In this document: positions 38,396 to 46,866 of the stretch, in pieces
Numbering within the stretch: the first letter of the stretch is position 1
Layout of the letters: each line of letters starts with the position of its first letter
From: Streptomyces sp. CA-210063
GTDB taxonomy: Bacteria > Actinomycetota > Actinomycetes > Streptomycetales > Streptomycetaceae
Reading direction: 5' to 3'
NCBI RefSeq assembly: GCF_024612015.1
Contig: NZ_CP102512.1
Span: 9,796,001-9,860,000 of the forward strand
DNA length: 64,000 nucleotides
The notes under the pieces: model-generated
The model's database searches: none
Seen by the model: only the letters and a program-made list of their open reading frames with translations
Told to the model about the DNA's origin: nothing
Made by a program: the position numbers and the translations under genes

Positions 38396-38425
38396 CCGCT
38401 GTGCGGACAATCGTCCGTACAGCGG
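38396..38425. promoter_or_regulatory. TetR-type palindromic operator upstream of the dioxygenase operon
   Basis: CCGCTGTGCGGAC and GTCCGTACAGCGG are inverted arms of 13 bases with one mismatch around AATC. The core CGGAC-AATC-GTCCG is typical of TetR-family sites. It ends 30 bases before the dioxygenase ATG, in position to repress. No TetR gene lies in the window. Confidence 0.65.
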
Positions 38426-38477
38426 TCACCATGGCGCATGGTTGATGCCTAAAACAAGCCCTCGGGACGGGATTGGC

Positions 38478-39437
38478 TCAGAACATGGTGTTGTCGTTGG
38501 CGGAGGTCGCCGGCACGTCCTGCAGAACGTCCCAGTGCTCGACGATCTTCAGCTGTCCGTTCTTCTGCTTCTTGACGCGGAAGATGTCCACGACGGACTG
38601 GCCGCGGTCTTCGGGCGTGAGGCGGTAGTGGGCGTGGATGGCCACCATGTCGCCCTCGGCGATGACCCGCTTGCGTTCGACGATCAGCCCCGGGAACTGC
38701 TGGAAGAACTGGGTGAACTGCTCGCGCAGACCGGCCGAGCCGCTGGGGATGGTGGGGTTGTGCTGGTGGTACTCCGGAGCCAGGTACCGCACCGCGTCCG
38801 GGTTCTTGTCGACCAGGAGCGTGTCGAAGTAGCCGGTCGCCACCTTCTCGCTGAGGGCCGTCTGCCAACGCGGGCCGGGCTGGTTCGTCCGCGGCCTGCT
38901 GACCGTGCCGAACATGTCGTTGCCGTTGACGGTGGTCGCCGGCACGTCCTGAAGGATGTCCCAGTGCTCGGCGATCAGGTGGCTCTTCGGGTCGAAGCGG
39001 AACATGTCGACCAGGGCCACGCCGCGGGTGCCGGGCTCGTTGACCACGTTGCCGTGGACGATGACCATGTCGCCCTGGGCCAGGACCCGCTTGACGTTGT
39101 ACTTCAGGTCCGGGTACCGCGCGGTCTCGAAACGGACGAAGTCCTTGAGCGCCTCCGTGCCGTCGGCCGCATTGGGGTTGTGCTGGATGTAGTCGGGGCG
39201 GATGTAGCGGTCGGCGGCCGACACGTCGCCGTGCTCGAAGAGCTGCTTGAGCACGTGGACGGCGATGACCTTGTTGCGCTCCTGTGTGTGGGGGCTCGTC
39301 TGCCAGGCGCCCGCGGTGGATCCGCCGTGTGAGGGTGCGGAGGCGGTGGCGACGGGGGTGAAGCCGACCATGGCTCCGACGGTCGCCGCGGCCACCAGGG
39401 TGGCGACGGCCTTGCGGGACAGGAGGGTGCTGCTCAT
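38478..39437 (-). CDS. Secreted protein with two tandem SnoaL/NTF2-like domains
   Basis: A 319-residue exported protein. A signal peptide (about 1-33, ending ATASA) is followed by two SnoaL-like domains, about 50-175 and 185-319. They are clear duplicates: each has IxHNP(T/N), a GDMV(A/I)(V/I)H strand and the ending EHWD(I/V)LQDVPAT. Single-domain relatives bind small hydrophobic molecules or act as cyclases/hydrolases. GGAGA lies upstream of the ATG. It follows the YceI gene by 56 bases and may be co-transcribed with it. No specific function is known. Confidence 0.8.
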   Translation of the reverse strand: MSSTLLSRKAVATLVAAATVGAMVGFTPVATASAPSHGGSTAGAWQTSPHTQERNKVIAVHVLKQLFEHGDVSAADRYIRPDYIQHNPNAADGTEALKDFVRFETARYPDLKYNVKRVLAQGDMVIVHGNVVNEPGTRGVALVDMFRFDPKSHLIAEHWDILQDVPATTVNGNDMFGTVSRPRTNQPGPRWQTALSEKVATGYFDTLLVDKNPDAVRYLAPEYHQHNPTIPSGSAGLREQFTQFFQQFPGLIVERKRVIAEGDMVAIHAHYRLTPEDRGQSVVDIFRVKKQKNGQLKIVEHWDVLQDVPATSANDNTMF

Positions 39438-39493
39438 GACGGTGTTCTCCGATGCTGTGCGGCGAAGAGGGGGGTGGGATCTGGTGGTTCGGA

Positions 39494-40207
39494 TCACGCG
39501 GGGGTGAAGGCGAGGAGGAACTCGATGGATCCCTCGTCCTCGACGGTGATCCCACCGAAGTTCGGTGCGTCGATGCCGTAGCCGGCGAAGGTGAGGGGGA
39601 TGGATCCGTTGGTGCGGAAGCCGTCGTCGGTGCGCTGGGCGGTGAGGTCGAACGTGACGGAGTTCGTCTGGCCGTGGATGGTCAGATCGCCCGTGGCCTC
39701 CGCGGTGACCTGTTCGTTCACGGCCGGCGCCGAACCGAAGTCGGCGGGTTCGGTGAGCTCGAAGGTGGCCTCCGGGTACCGCTCGGTGTTCATGATCCGG
39801 CCGCGGAACTGGCCGTCGCGTTGGTCGGAGTCGCTCGTCACCGAGGCCAGGTCGACGGTGATGGTTCCGCTGACGGCGCTGTCGCCCTCGATCTCCAGCT
39901 CTCCGGTGACCTCTTCGGTACGGCCCACGGCCGTGACGTTCTGGCCGAAGGGCACCTCGTCGACGCGGTAGCCGGCCTGTGAACCGCTGCCGACCCGCCA
40001 CGCGCCCTCGACGCTCCCACTCGTCTGCTCGCCGGAGCCGGAGGTGCTCTCCGGCGTGGTCGGTGGACTGTCGAGTGACAGCGCGGCTGGTGGGTCGTCC
40101 TGGATGTAGTTGATGTAGACGTACGGACCTCCGACGCCCACGAGGGCGGCGGCGGAAACGCCGACGATCAGCCAGCGCTTCCAGCGTCTGGGTGTGGTGC
40201 GTTCCAT
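39494..40207 (-). CDS. YceI-family protein with N-terminal membrane anchor
   Basis: A 237-residue protein. One membrane helix (about 12-35, WLIVGVSAAALVGVGGPYVY) is followed by a Thr/Ser-rich stalk and a YceI lipocalin-like barrel (about 65-237; AVSGTITVDLASVTSD, GRIMNTERYPEATFEL, TIHGQTNSVTFDL). YceI proteins bind isoprenoid lipids such as polyprenyl quinones. The domain would face outside. A MarR-type palindrome sits about 36 bases upstream of the ATG. Confidence 0.85.
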   Translation of the reverse strand: MERTTPRRWKRWLIVGVSAAALVGVGGPYVYINYIQDDPPAALSLDSPPTTPESTSGSGEQTSGSVEGAWRVGSGSQAGYRVDEVPFGQNVTAVGRTEEVTGELEIEGDSAVSGTITVDLASVTSDSDQRDGQFRGRIMNTERYPEATFELTEPADFGSAPAVNEQVTAEATGDLTIHGQTNSVTFDLTAQRTDDGFRTNGSIPLTFAGYGIDAPNFGGITVEDEGSIEFLLAFTPA

Positions 40208-40243
40208 TGGTTCCCCGGGGAGGCAGATGGTCGGGCAGTAGAT

Positions 40244-40257
40244 CTTGAAAGTTCAAG
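40244..40257. promoter_or_regulatory. MarR-type palindrome upstream of the YceI gene
   Basis: CTTGAA-AG-TTCAAG, a perfect 6+6 inverted repeat. A near copy (58639-58652) stands upstream of the SMP-30-like gene. Confidence 0.6.
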
Positions 40258-40298
40258 TACTTGGCTGGAAAGCACCCTGGGCCGTGAACTCCATGGGG

Positions 40299-41114
40299 TC
40301 AGCCGTGGGCTGCGAGGGAGACGTGCTCCCACTCGGCCCAGGTGGCCAGCTTGCGCGCGTAGTGGTCCTTGGCCAGCTGGATCGGCGGCCTGCCGAAGAA
40401 CACCCGCAGCGGCGGGTTCTCGGTATCCACGATCGTCAGCAGGGCGGGACCGACGGCCTTCGGGTCGCCCATGTCGGACAGGTCCAGGCCCTCGGCCAGG
40501 GCCTGGCGGACTCCGTCGTAGAGCGGGTCGGGCTCGGAGTTGACCGCGGAGGCGCCGGGCCAGTCGGTGGGGTAGGGGCCGGGCTCGACCAGGGTGACCT
40601 TGATGTTCTGCCCGGCGACCTCGGCGGCCAGGGCCTCGGACAGCCCCTCCACCGCCCACTTGGAGGCGGCGTAGACGCCGAGGCTGGGGAAGGAGAGCAC
40701 GCCGCCGACGGAGGAGACCTGGACGATGTGGCCGCCTCCCTGGGTGCGCAGCAGCGGCAGCGCGGCCTGGGTGACCCAGAGCACGCCGAAGAAGTTCGTT
40801 TCCATCTGGTCACGCGCCTCCGCCTCGGTCAGCTCCTCGACCATGCCGAAGTGGCCGTAGCCCGCGTTGTTGACGACGACATCCAGTCGGCCGAAGTGCG
40901 CGTGGGCCTTGTGGACCGCGTCGAACGCGGCGGTCTTGTCGGTGACATCCAGGGGCAGTACGAGCAACTGCTCGCCGTAGGCGATCGCGAGGTCCGCCAG
41001 GAACTCCGTGTTGCGCGCGGTCGCGGCGACCGAGTCTCCGCGATCCAGCGCGGCTTCGACGAACGAGCGGCCGAAGCCGCGGGACGAGCCGGTGACGAAC
41101 CAGGTCTTGGACAC
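40299..41114 (-). CDS. Short-chain dehydrogenase/reductase
   Basis: A 271-residue classical SDR: TGSSRGFGRSF cofactor loop, NNAGYG, catalytic Ser in VSSVGG and YAASK. NADP preference is suggested by the RG in the loop. GTG at 41114 follows a GGAAGGT site at good spacing. It resembles the broad group that handles small carbonyl compounds; substrate unknown. It lies upstream of YceI on the same strand with 91 bases between. Confidence 0.85.
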   Translation of the reverse strand: MSKTWFVTGSSRGFGRSFVEAALDRGDSVAATARNTEFLADLAIAYGEQLLVLPLDVTDKTAAFDAVHKAHAHFGRLDVVVNNAGYGHFGMVEELTEAEARDQMETNFFGVLWVTQAALPLLRTQGGGHIVQVSSVGGVLSFPSLGVYAASKWAVEGLSEALAAEVAGQNIKVTLVEPGPYPTDWPGASAVNSEPDPLYDGVRQALAEGLDLSDMGDPKAVGPALLTIVDTENPPLRVFFGRPPIQLAKDHYARKLATWAEWEHVSLAAHG

Positions 41115-41156
41115 GAGAACCTTCCAGTGGGAAAAGGGAGTTGATGGAATGGGAGG

Positions 41157-41290
41157 TCAGGCCAGGAGCAACCCGGAGACCTGCCGCAGGAGCGCGGCCG
41201 CCTCCGGGTCCACGGCGTGCGCGGCGACCCCGGTGTTGGTGCCGGGCCGGTGCGGTGTGGGACCCGCAGGCCAACGGTCCCTGATGTGTA
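41157..41290 (-). pseudogene. Remnant of an SDR C-terminus
   Basis: The frame ends GVAAHAVDPEAAALLRQVSG and LLLA, which resembles the C-terminal AxDPEAAARLWxxSE pattern of a common SDR group. Nothing of the catalytic part is present. It lies directly after the start of the intact SDR gene, so the remnant belongs to another lost gene. Confidence 0.45.
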
Positions 41291-41507
41291 CGCCCAGTCG
41301 CGCGGTCACCGCGATGACGTGGGCCGCGACTACACGACCATCAGGAGGACCGTCCTCTACACGGACCCCGGCGGCACGCTCGACGGCTTCGCCGAGGCCA
41401 TGGCCGAGTACGCCGCGCTGGGCATCGACGAAGCCATCGTCGCCCCGGCACGTTGGATCGAGCACCGCGCGGCGCCGGCGGCGAAGGCGCTGGCCGAACT
41501 GGGCTGA
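41291..41507 (+). pseudogene. Remnant of a luciferase-like (LLM) F420-type oxidoreductase C-terminus
   Basis: On the plus strand the sequence reads HRDDVGRDYTTIRRTVLYTD, then FAEAMAEYAALGIDEAIVAP and a terminal AAPAAKALAELG stop. This is the usual end of LLM-class oxidoreductases, but no N-terminal barrel precedes it. It is a truncated remnant opposed to the SDR remnant. Confidence 0.5.
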
Positions 41508-41520
41508 CGGCGTGACACAA

Positions 41521-41553
41521 GGTCCCCTCGTGCTCCACACGCACGAGGGGCCC
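41521..41553. terminator. Terminator hairpin downstream of the extradiol operon
   Basis: GGTCCCCTCGTGC and GCACGAGGGGCCC pair at 12 of 13 positions around a seven-base loop, 86 bases beyond the LigB-type stop on the minus strand. It could also end plus-strand transcription. Confidence 0.7.
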
Positions 41554-41638
41554 GCCGCACGACGGGCACAGGCGCAGAAGGAAGTCACGGGCTCCCGGCG
41601 GTGATGTGGAGAGTGGCGCATGAGCCACCGGACAGCCG

Positions 41639-42493
41639 TCAGCAACGAGCGCTCAGGTTCTCGAACAGCACCATCCCGGCAGCGGTGTTCGACGCGGGCA
41701 CGTGGTACGTCTCGTGCACGCGGCGGATCCGGGGACCCAGCGCACCGCGCATGATCAGCCACATGATGAGTTCGATGCCCTCGGAGCCGGCCTCGCGGAT
41801 GTACTCCTCGCGGGTCAGCGCCGCCAGCTTCTCCGGGGCGTGCTCGATCGCGTCGAGGAACATCCGGTCGAAGTCCTGGTTGATGAGTCCCGCGCGGGCG
41901 CCCGCCAACTGGTGGGACATTCCTCCGGTGCCGAAGACGGCGACCTTGAGGTTCTCGGGGAAGGACCGGATCGCCGCGCCGAGCGCGTGGCCCAAGGCCA
42001 GGCAGCGGGCGGCGGTCGGCTGCGGGTACTGGATGACGTTCACCATGAGGGGGACCACCGCGCACGGCCAGCTTTCACCGGGGTCGGGACAGTACACCGA
42101 CAACGGCACCGTCAGGCCGTGGTCCACGTCGAGTTCCTGGAACACGGTGATGTCGAAGGACGCGTCGACGAGGCTCTCGACGAGGTGGTCGGAGAACTCC
42201 GGGGCGCCGGTGACGACCGGGACGGGGCGGCTGCCCCACCCCTCGTCGGCCACTGTGTACGACGGGGCCGTGCCGACCGCGAAGGTCGGCGTGACACTCA
42301 GATCGACCGCGTTGGCGTGGTCGTTGTAGACGACGACCGCCACGTCGGGGGTGTGCCGGGCCATCCACTCACGCGCCGGCGCGTACCCGTCGAACAGCGG
42401 CTTCCAGTACGGATCGTCGGTCTTTCCGTGGTCCATGGCCGCACCGATCGACGGCACGTGCGAGGTGGCCAGTCCCCAGATCACCTCAGCCAA
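41639..42493 (-). CDS. Class III extradiol dioxygenase beta subunit (LigB-like)
   Basis: A 284-residue catalytic subunit. Iron ligands expected from LigB are visible: H12 (ATSHVPSIGAA), H59 (VYNDHANAVD) and a glutamate in GSEGIELIMW (E238/E241). VDHGLTVPLS, VFGTGGMSHQLAG and ASNTAAGM also follow protocatechuate 4,5-dioxygenase closely. It opens a 3,4-dihydroxybenzoate-type ring beside the hydroxyls, with the LigA-like subunit encoded just upstream (8-base overlap). Gallate or methylgallate is as likely as protocatechuate, given the downstream enzymes present. Confidence 0.88.
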   Translation of the reverse strand: MAEVIWGLATSHVPSIGAAMDHGKTDDPYWKPLFDGYAPAREWMARHTPDVAVVVYNDHANAVDLSVTPTFAVGTAPSYTVADEGWGSRPVPVVTGAPEFSDHLVESLVDASFDITVFQELDVDHGLTVPLSVYCPDPGESWPCAVVPLMVNVIQYPQPTAARCLALGHALGAAIRSFPENLKVAVFGTGGMSHQLAGARAGLINQDFDRMFLDAIEHAPEKLAALTREEYIREAGSEGIELIMWLIMRGALGPRIRRVHETYHVPASNTAAGMVLFENLSARC

Positions 42494-42845
42494 AGCTCCG
42501 CCCTCCCGCTTCGAGCGCCTGTGTGAACTCCTCGGTGGTCATGCCGGTGAAGACACCGCCGAGGTACTGCATGGACTTCTGGTCGACCATGGCGAGCTTG
42601 AAGACGTAGAAGATGGAGCCGCCCAGCTCCATCATCCGGTTCCAGCCCCGGTGCAGGACGGCGTCCCGCTGCTCGGCCGTGAGGCCGTACGCGTCGCAGT
42701 AGGCGGCTTCGTCGGCTTTGAACTTCGCCCGGTTCTCGGCGTGCTTGAGCGAACCGCAGAGCCGGTTCAGGGCCTGTCCGCGGCGGCTTTCCGCGGCGTC
42801 GAAGACGTAGGTGCCGGGGACCTTCGGCGTGCTGCTGGACGACAT
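42486..42845 (-). CDS. Extradiol dioxygenase alpha subunit (LigA-like)
   Basis: A 119-residue all-helical subunit: LNRLCGSLKHAENRAKFKAD, GGSIFYVFKLAMVD and GMTTEEF match LigA of protocatechuate 4,5-dioxygenase. It caps the active site of the beta subunit, with which it forms the heteromer. GGAGAG precedes the ATG. In gallate dioxygenases the two parts are often one fused chain, so separate subunits argue for the LigAB type of architecture. Confidence 0.88.
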   Translation of the reverse strand: MSSSSTPKVPGTYVFDAAESRRGQALNRLCGSLKHAENRAKFKADEAAYCDAYGLTAEQRDAVLHRGWNRMMELGGSIFYVFKLAMVDQKSMQYLGGVFTGMTTEEFTQALEAGGRSFG

Positions 42846-42875
42846 CCCGTTGCTCTCCTTCCGTGGTGGTGTCGG

Positions 42876-43622
42876 TCAGTGAAGGAGTCCGCCGCCGTCG
42901 CAGACGAGCGTCTGGCCGGTGACCATGACCGCGTCCGGGGAAGCGAGATACGAGACCAGCCCCGCGAAGTGCTCCGGGGTGACGAACTCCTTGATCGCCT
43001 GCTGCCGCATGGTCGCGGCGAAGACCTCGTCGCCGGAGTGCGCCCGGGTCCCGGGGGTCGCGACCTGGGCGGGCGCCACCGCGTTGACCGTGATCCGGTG
43101 CTCGCCCAGCTCGCGCGCCATCACCCGGGTCATGCCGATGAGCGCGCCCTTGCCGGCCGCGTAGGCGATCTGGCCCGGCGCGCCGGTGAAGAAGGTGCGG
43201 GACGCCACATTGACGACGCGCCCGCGGTACGGGCTCTCGCGCAGCCACGGCACGCACGCCTGCACCATGAGCAGCGGGCCGACGGCGTTGACGTCGAAGA
43301 AGCGGTGGAGTTCCTCAGGGGTGGTCTCCAACAGACTGGCCCGGCCGGACAGCAGACCGGCGTTGTTGACCAGGACGTCCACACCGCCGTACGCCTGGAC
43401 TATCCCGTCCACCGTCCGGCGGGTCGCCGCCGGGTCGCTGACATCGCAGCGCCAGTCCCGCACCCCGGGGACGACCCCGCTCGTACCGTCCGGTTCGGCG
43501 ATGTCCAGTGCGGCGACGGCGAACCCGTCCGCGGCCAGCCTGTGGACGATGGCGCTCCCCAGGCCACCCGCAGCGCCCGTGACGACCGCGACCCGGGAGC
43601 CGTCGCCGTCCGAACCCGTCAC
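42876..43622 (-). CDS. Short-chain dehydrogenase/reductase
   Basis: A 248-residue SDR: TGAAGGLGSAI loop, LVNNAGLL, NVASRTFF with YAAGK as the catalytic pair, and the ending GQTLVCDGGGLLH. GTG at 43622 overlaps the stop of the isomerase-like gene (GTGA), so it is part of the extradiol operon. It may oxidise a side-chain alcohol or a cis-dihydrodiol feeding the ring-cleavage enzyme. It is too short and of the wrong family for the LigC semialdehyde dehydrogenase. Confidence 0.82.
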   Translation of the reverse strand: MTGSDGDGSRVAVVTGAAGGLGSAIVHRLAADGFAVAALDIAEPDGTSGVVPGVRDWRCDVSDPAATRRTVDGIVQAYGGVDVLVNNAGLLSGRASLLETTPEELHRFFDVNAVGPLLMVQACVPWLRESPYRGRVVNVASRTFFTGAPGQIAYAAGKGALIGMTRVMARELGEHRITVNAVAPAQVATPGTRAHSGDEVFAATMRQQAIKEFVTPEHFAGLVSYLASPDAVMVTGQTLVCDGGGLLH

Positions 43623-43900
43623 GGTGCCTTCTCCTGCGGATGGGTGGCGAGCGCTTCCACAGTGATGTCCATCCACTTCCACATCGGCAGGGAGACCAGG
43701 GCGTCGTGCAGCTCCGCCGGATCGGCCGCCTCGTACAGGCCGATCGTGGCGCCTCGGCCCGGGACCCGCCACAGTCGCTTGAGGATGCCCGCCTCCCGCA
43801 GCTGCATGGCCCGTTCACGCTCGCCCTTGCGCAGGGACTCGCGGACGTCGTCGGGGGTGTCCGGGGGCAGGGTGTTCTCGGTACGGACGAGGAATTCCAT
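43619..43900 (-). CDS. Muconolactone delta-isomerase-like protein
   Basis: A 93-residue ferredoxin-like protein of the CatC/YciI type: MEFLVRTENTLPPDTPDDV at the start, ERERAMQLREAGILKRLWRV and LPMWKWMDITVEALATHP. CatC isomerises muconolactone in the ortho-cleavage pathway. In an extradiol operon the role may differ, for example isomerising an oxalomesaconate-type intermediate, which is inferred. AAGGAA precedes the ATG. Confidence 0.8.
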   Translation of the reverse strand: MEFLVRTENTLPPDTPDDVRESLRKGERERAMQLREAGILKRLWRVPGRGATIGLYEAADPAELHDALVSLPMWKWMDITVEALATHPQEKAP

Positions 43901-43922
43901 ACGGGGCGTTCCTTCACGAGGG

Positions 43923-44639
43923 TCAGGCTGCGGCGATCTCCAGCAGCAGTTCGGTCAGTTCACCGGGGGCCGTGACCATGGCCTCGTGTCCGGTGGCGAT
44001 CTCGTGGACCGGCCAGCTGCGGACGGCGGCGCGTTCGGCGTGCGGGGTGAACACCCGCATCCAGTCGGTGCATTCGACGAAGACACCGGCGACCTGGTCC
44101 GCCTTGCCGGTCAGCCGCAGCGGTTCGGTGTACGTCAGCCACGGGTGCGGGGTGAGCCGGGGGCCGAGCCAGTCGAGGTCCGCCTGGTCCTCGACGCCGA
44201 GCACGCTCAGCGAGCGCACCGGGATGAGCCAGCCGAAGCCGGGCCCGGACACGGAATCCCTGTAGTGCCCGGCGACGCGGTCGGGCAGCAGATCGATCGC
44301 CGCGTCCCCGTCGTCGCCGACGAAGGCGTCGAGATGGACCCGCTTGGCCAGGCGGTCCGGGACGCGGTCCGCGACGCCGGTGACGACCTGACCGGCGTAA
44401 CTGTGCCCGACGAGTACGACGTCCCGGGCGTCATGGGCCTCGATCAGCGCCACCACGTCCTGGATGTGCGTGGTGAGCCCGACCTGGGGAGTGAGGAGAT
44501 GGGCGCGGTCGCTCACCCCGGTCAGTGTGGGCGTGTGCACCTCGTGCCCGGCCGCGCGCAGCAGTGGTGCCACCCGCTGCCAGACCCAGCCGCCGTGCCA
44601 CGCTCCGTGGAGGAGTACGAAGACGTGGCGGCCGCTCAT
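43923..44639 (-). CDS. Alpha/beta hydrolase
   Basis: A 238-residue esterase-like protein: LLHGAWHGGWVW oxyanion region, nucleophile serine in VGHSYAGQ, an acid near VFVECTDW and the final histidine in IATGHEAMV. The pattern resembles plant-type methylesterases/hydroxynitrile lyases and their bacterial relatives (salicylate esterase-like). It may release a methyl- or acyl-ester of a phenolic acid for the pathway. ATGA overlap with the Rieske gene. Confidence 0.82.
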   Translation of the reverse strand: MSGRHVFVLLHGAWHGGWVWQRVAPLLRAAGHEVHTPTLTGVSDRAHLLTPQVGLTTHIQDVVALIEAHDARDVVLVGHSYAGQVVTGVADRVPDRLAKRVHLDAFVGDDGDAAIDLLPDRVAGHYRDSVSGPGFGWLIPVRSLSVLGVEDQADLDWLGPRLTPHPWLTYTEPLRLTGKADQVAGVFVECTDWMRVFTPHAERAAVRSWPVHEIATGHEAMVTAPGELTELLLEIAAA

Positions 44640-45682
44640 GCGGATGCCCTGGTGCGCGGGGCGCTGTCACCCTGCTGTTCGCGGGCCAGCAACTTCGCCA
44701 CCGCGCGGCGTCCGCGCAGCGCGGCGAGGTCGGACCTGATGCTGGACTCGGCCTTGCCGCCCGGATCGGTGGCGTACATCACCTCCTGCGCCTCCAGGGC
44801 GTCGACGTCCTCCTGCATCACCGCGAGCTGCTGCTCGTGCTGGAATTTCGTCAACTCCTCGTCGTGGATGAGGTAGTCGCGGCCCAGGGCGTAGAAGTCG
44901 TGCGTCTCGTTGCCGCGTGCCGGCGTCATCCCGTACAACACTTTCATGTGGAAGCCCTCCGGTTCCTCGGTCCCAGTGGCAGCGACGCGGATGTTGAGGA
45001 CGAAGATGCCCGGCGGGTAGAAGTCGCCGTCCTGCCAGCGGTCCACCGGAGAGGCCAGCCCGCAGGACTTCTCGTAGAACGGCGGGGCCTCGATGCCGAC
45101 CATCCGGCGGCTGAAACCGACGCGGTCGCCGTCCACGGTCACGTCGATCGGGGTGGCGGCGACGGCGGCGTTGCCGATGCTCGTCGGGTGCAGGAACGTC
45201 TCGTGGGTGAGGTCGAGCAGGTTCTCCAGGAGCAGCAGGTGCCGGGCCTTCAGCGGGACGACGCCGTGCACGTGGGTCCAGTCGGGATCGGTGAGCCACG
45301 AGGTTTCGGGAAGCAAGTTCTCATCGGCCAGTTCGGGGGCGCCGGGCCAGATCCATATGACGCCGTCCCGCTCGACCAGCGGGAAGCGGCGCAGGGCCGC
45401 TTTGGGCCGGTCGGCCTGCTCGGCGACCCCGACGCACACGCCCTGGCCGTCGAAGCGGTAGCCGTGGTAATCGCACTGGAGGATGCCCTCGTCGTCCAAG
45501 TGCCCCAGGGACAGCGGGTATTTGCGGTGGGGGCAGCGGTCCTCGATCGCGGTGACGGTTCCGTCGGGCAGCCGGTAGAAGCAGACCGGGAGGTCTGTGA
45601 TCCAGCGCTGCGTGAGGGTCCGGCCGATCTCGTCGGACCAGGCTCCCAGGTACCAGCCGTTGCGGACGTGCTGTGTGGGCAT
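44636..45682 (-). CDS. Rieske aromatic oxygenase (vanillate O-demethylase oxygenase-like, VanA type)
   Basis: A 348-residue oxygenase. Rieske [2Fe-2S] ligands are C50/H52 and C70/H73 (EDRCPHRKYPLS; LQCDYHGYRFD). The mononuclear iron site is in NLLDLTHETFLHPTSIG (H160, H165). Lengths and motifs are those of VanA-type O-demethylases, which use the linked reductase to convert methoxy groups of vanillate or syringate derivatives to hydroxyls plus formaldehyde. This would deliver the catechol for the LigAB-type enzyme. Confidence 0.87.
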   Translation of the reverse strand: MPTQHVRNGWYLGAWSDEIGRTLTQRWITDLPVCFYRLPDGTVTAIEDRCPHRKYPLSLGHLDDEGILQCDYHGYRFDGQGVCVGVAEQADRPKAALRRFPLVERDGVIWIWPGAPELADENLLPETSWLTDPDWTHVHGVVPLKARHLLLLENLLDLTHETFLHPTSIGNAAVAATPIDVTVDGDRVGFSRRMVGIEAPPFYEKSCGLASPVDRWQDGDFYPPGIFVLNIRVAATGTEEPEGFHMKVLYGMTPARGNETHDFYALGRDYLIHDEELTKFQHEQQLAVMQEDVDALEAQEVMYATDPGGKAESSIRSDLAALRGRRAVAKLLAREQQGDSAPRTRASA

Positions 45683-45709
45683 GGCGACTCTCTCCTTTCA
45701 GAAGTCCGG

Positions 45710-46744
45710 TCAGAGGTCCAGGACGAGGCGGCCGCCGCGGGCACGGGAGACACAGATCAGCATGGTGTCGCCGGCGGCCCGCTCGTCATCGGTGAGCAGG
45801 GAGTCCCGGTGGTCGATCTCGCCCGCCAGGACGGCGGTCTCGCAGGAACCGCAGATGCCCTCCTCGCAGGAGGACATGACCGGTGCGCCCGCCGCTTCCA
45901 CGGCCCTGAGCACCGACTGTCCCGGCTGCACGGTGAGCGTCACCCCCGACGAGCGCAGCTCCACCTCGAACGGTTCGTCGCCCTCGACGTCACCGGAGTG
46001 CTGCCCCGGGGCCGCGGCGAACCGCTCCACGTTGAGCGATCCCGCCGGCCAGGTGGCGCAGTGGGCCTCGACCGCGTCGATCAGCCCGGCCGGGCCGCAG
46101 CAGTACACCAGGGTGGTAGGGGAGGGTTCACCGAGGTGACCGGCGAGGTCGAGCAGGCCGTACTCGTCCTGCGGCCGTACGATCACGCGCTCGCCGTAGC
46201 CCTCCAGCTCGGACAGGAACGCCATGGACGCGCGGCTCCGGCCCCCGTACAGCAGGGACCAGTCGGCCCCGGCCGCGGCAGCCTCGGCGATCATCGGCAG
46301 CAGGGGGGTGATGCCGATGCCGCCGGCGACGAACAGGTACCGCCTGGCCTGCCGCAGCGGGAAGTTGTTGCGCGGGCCGCGTATCCGCAGTTCGCTTCCC
46401 TCGCGGACGTTGTCGTAAATCCACTGCGATCCGCCGCGTCCGTCGGGCTCCCGCAGCACCGCGATGCGCCAGCAGTCGGTGACGGCCGCCGGGCCGCACA
46501 GCGAGTACTGGCGGACGGCGCCCGTGGGGAGGACCACGTCGATGTGCGCGCCCGGCTGCCAGCGCGGCAGGGGTACACCGTCGTGCGGTGCGAGCAGCAA
46601 TGAGGTGACACCGTCCGCCGCCGTCCGCCGGGACAGGACGGTGACTGTGCCGTCGTACTCGGTCTCGCGTGGCGCCGGGCTGGTCGCCGCTGCTGCCGTC
46701 CCGAGCGGGAGCGCGTCCAGGGCGGCGGTCGACGAGCTCGTCAT
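45710..46744 (-). CDS. Oxygenase reductase, PDR/VanB family
   Basis: A 344-residue electron-transfer protein: N-terminal FMN/FAD barrel (WQPGAHIDVVLPTGAVRQYS), NAD-binding region (YLFVAGGIGITPLLPM; VYCCGPAGLIDAV) and a C-terminal plant-type [2Fe-2S] ferredoxin (SCEEGICGSCETAVL, later CVSRA). It passes electrons from NAD(P)H to the adjacent Rieske oxygenase. The ATG at 46744 is preferred because GAGGAG is nine bases upstream, while it is too close to the ATG at 46753. Confidence 0.88.
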   Translation of the reverse strand: MTSSSTAALDALPLGTAAAATSPAPRETEYDGTVTVLSRRTAADGVTSLLLAPHDGVPLPRWQPGAHIDVVLPTGAVRQYSLCGPAAVTDCWRIAVLREPDGRGGSQWIYDNVREGSELRIRGPRNNFPLRQARRYLFVAGGIGITPLLPMIAEAAAAGADWSLLYGGRSRASMAFLSELEGYGERVIVRPQDEYGLLDLAGHLGEPSPTTLVYCCGPAGLIDAVEAHCATWPAGSLNVERFAAAPGQHSGDVEGDEPFEVELRSSGVTLTVQPGQSVLRAVEAAGAPVMSSCEEGICGSCETAVLAGEIDHRDSLLTDDERAAGDTMLICVSRARGGRLVLDL

Positions 46745-46866
46745 GTGCGTCATCTCCTCGGCACGGTCGGTGGTGCGGTGGCACGGTCGACGCTAGTCGG
46801 GGGGAACGCGCAGGTCGTCGCGCTAATGACCGGACCCGGACGGCGAAAGGTCACGACCCGCCTACG

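Noticed and set aside
41157..42065. Minus-strand frame running from the SDR remnant through the extradiol gene
   Set aside because: Most of it overlaps the LigB-type gene in another frame. Only the last about 40 residues look like a former SDR end.
42876..43622. LigC-type semialdehyde dehydrogenase
   Set aside because: The sequence is a classical short SDR with a YxxxK site, not the GFO/IDH/MocA-type fold of LigC.
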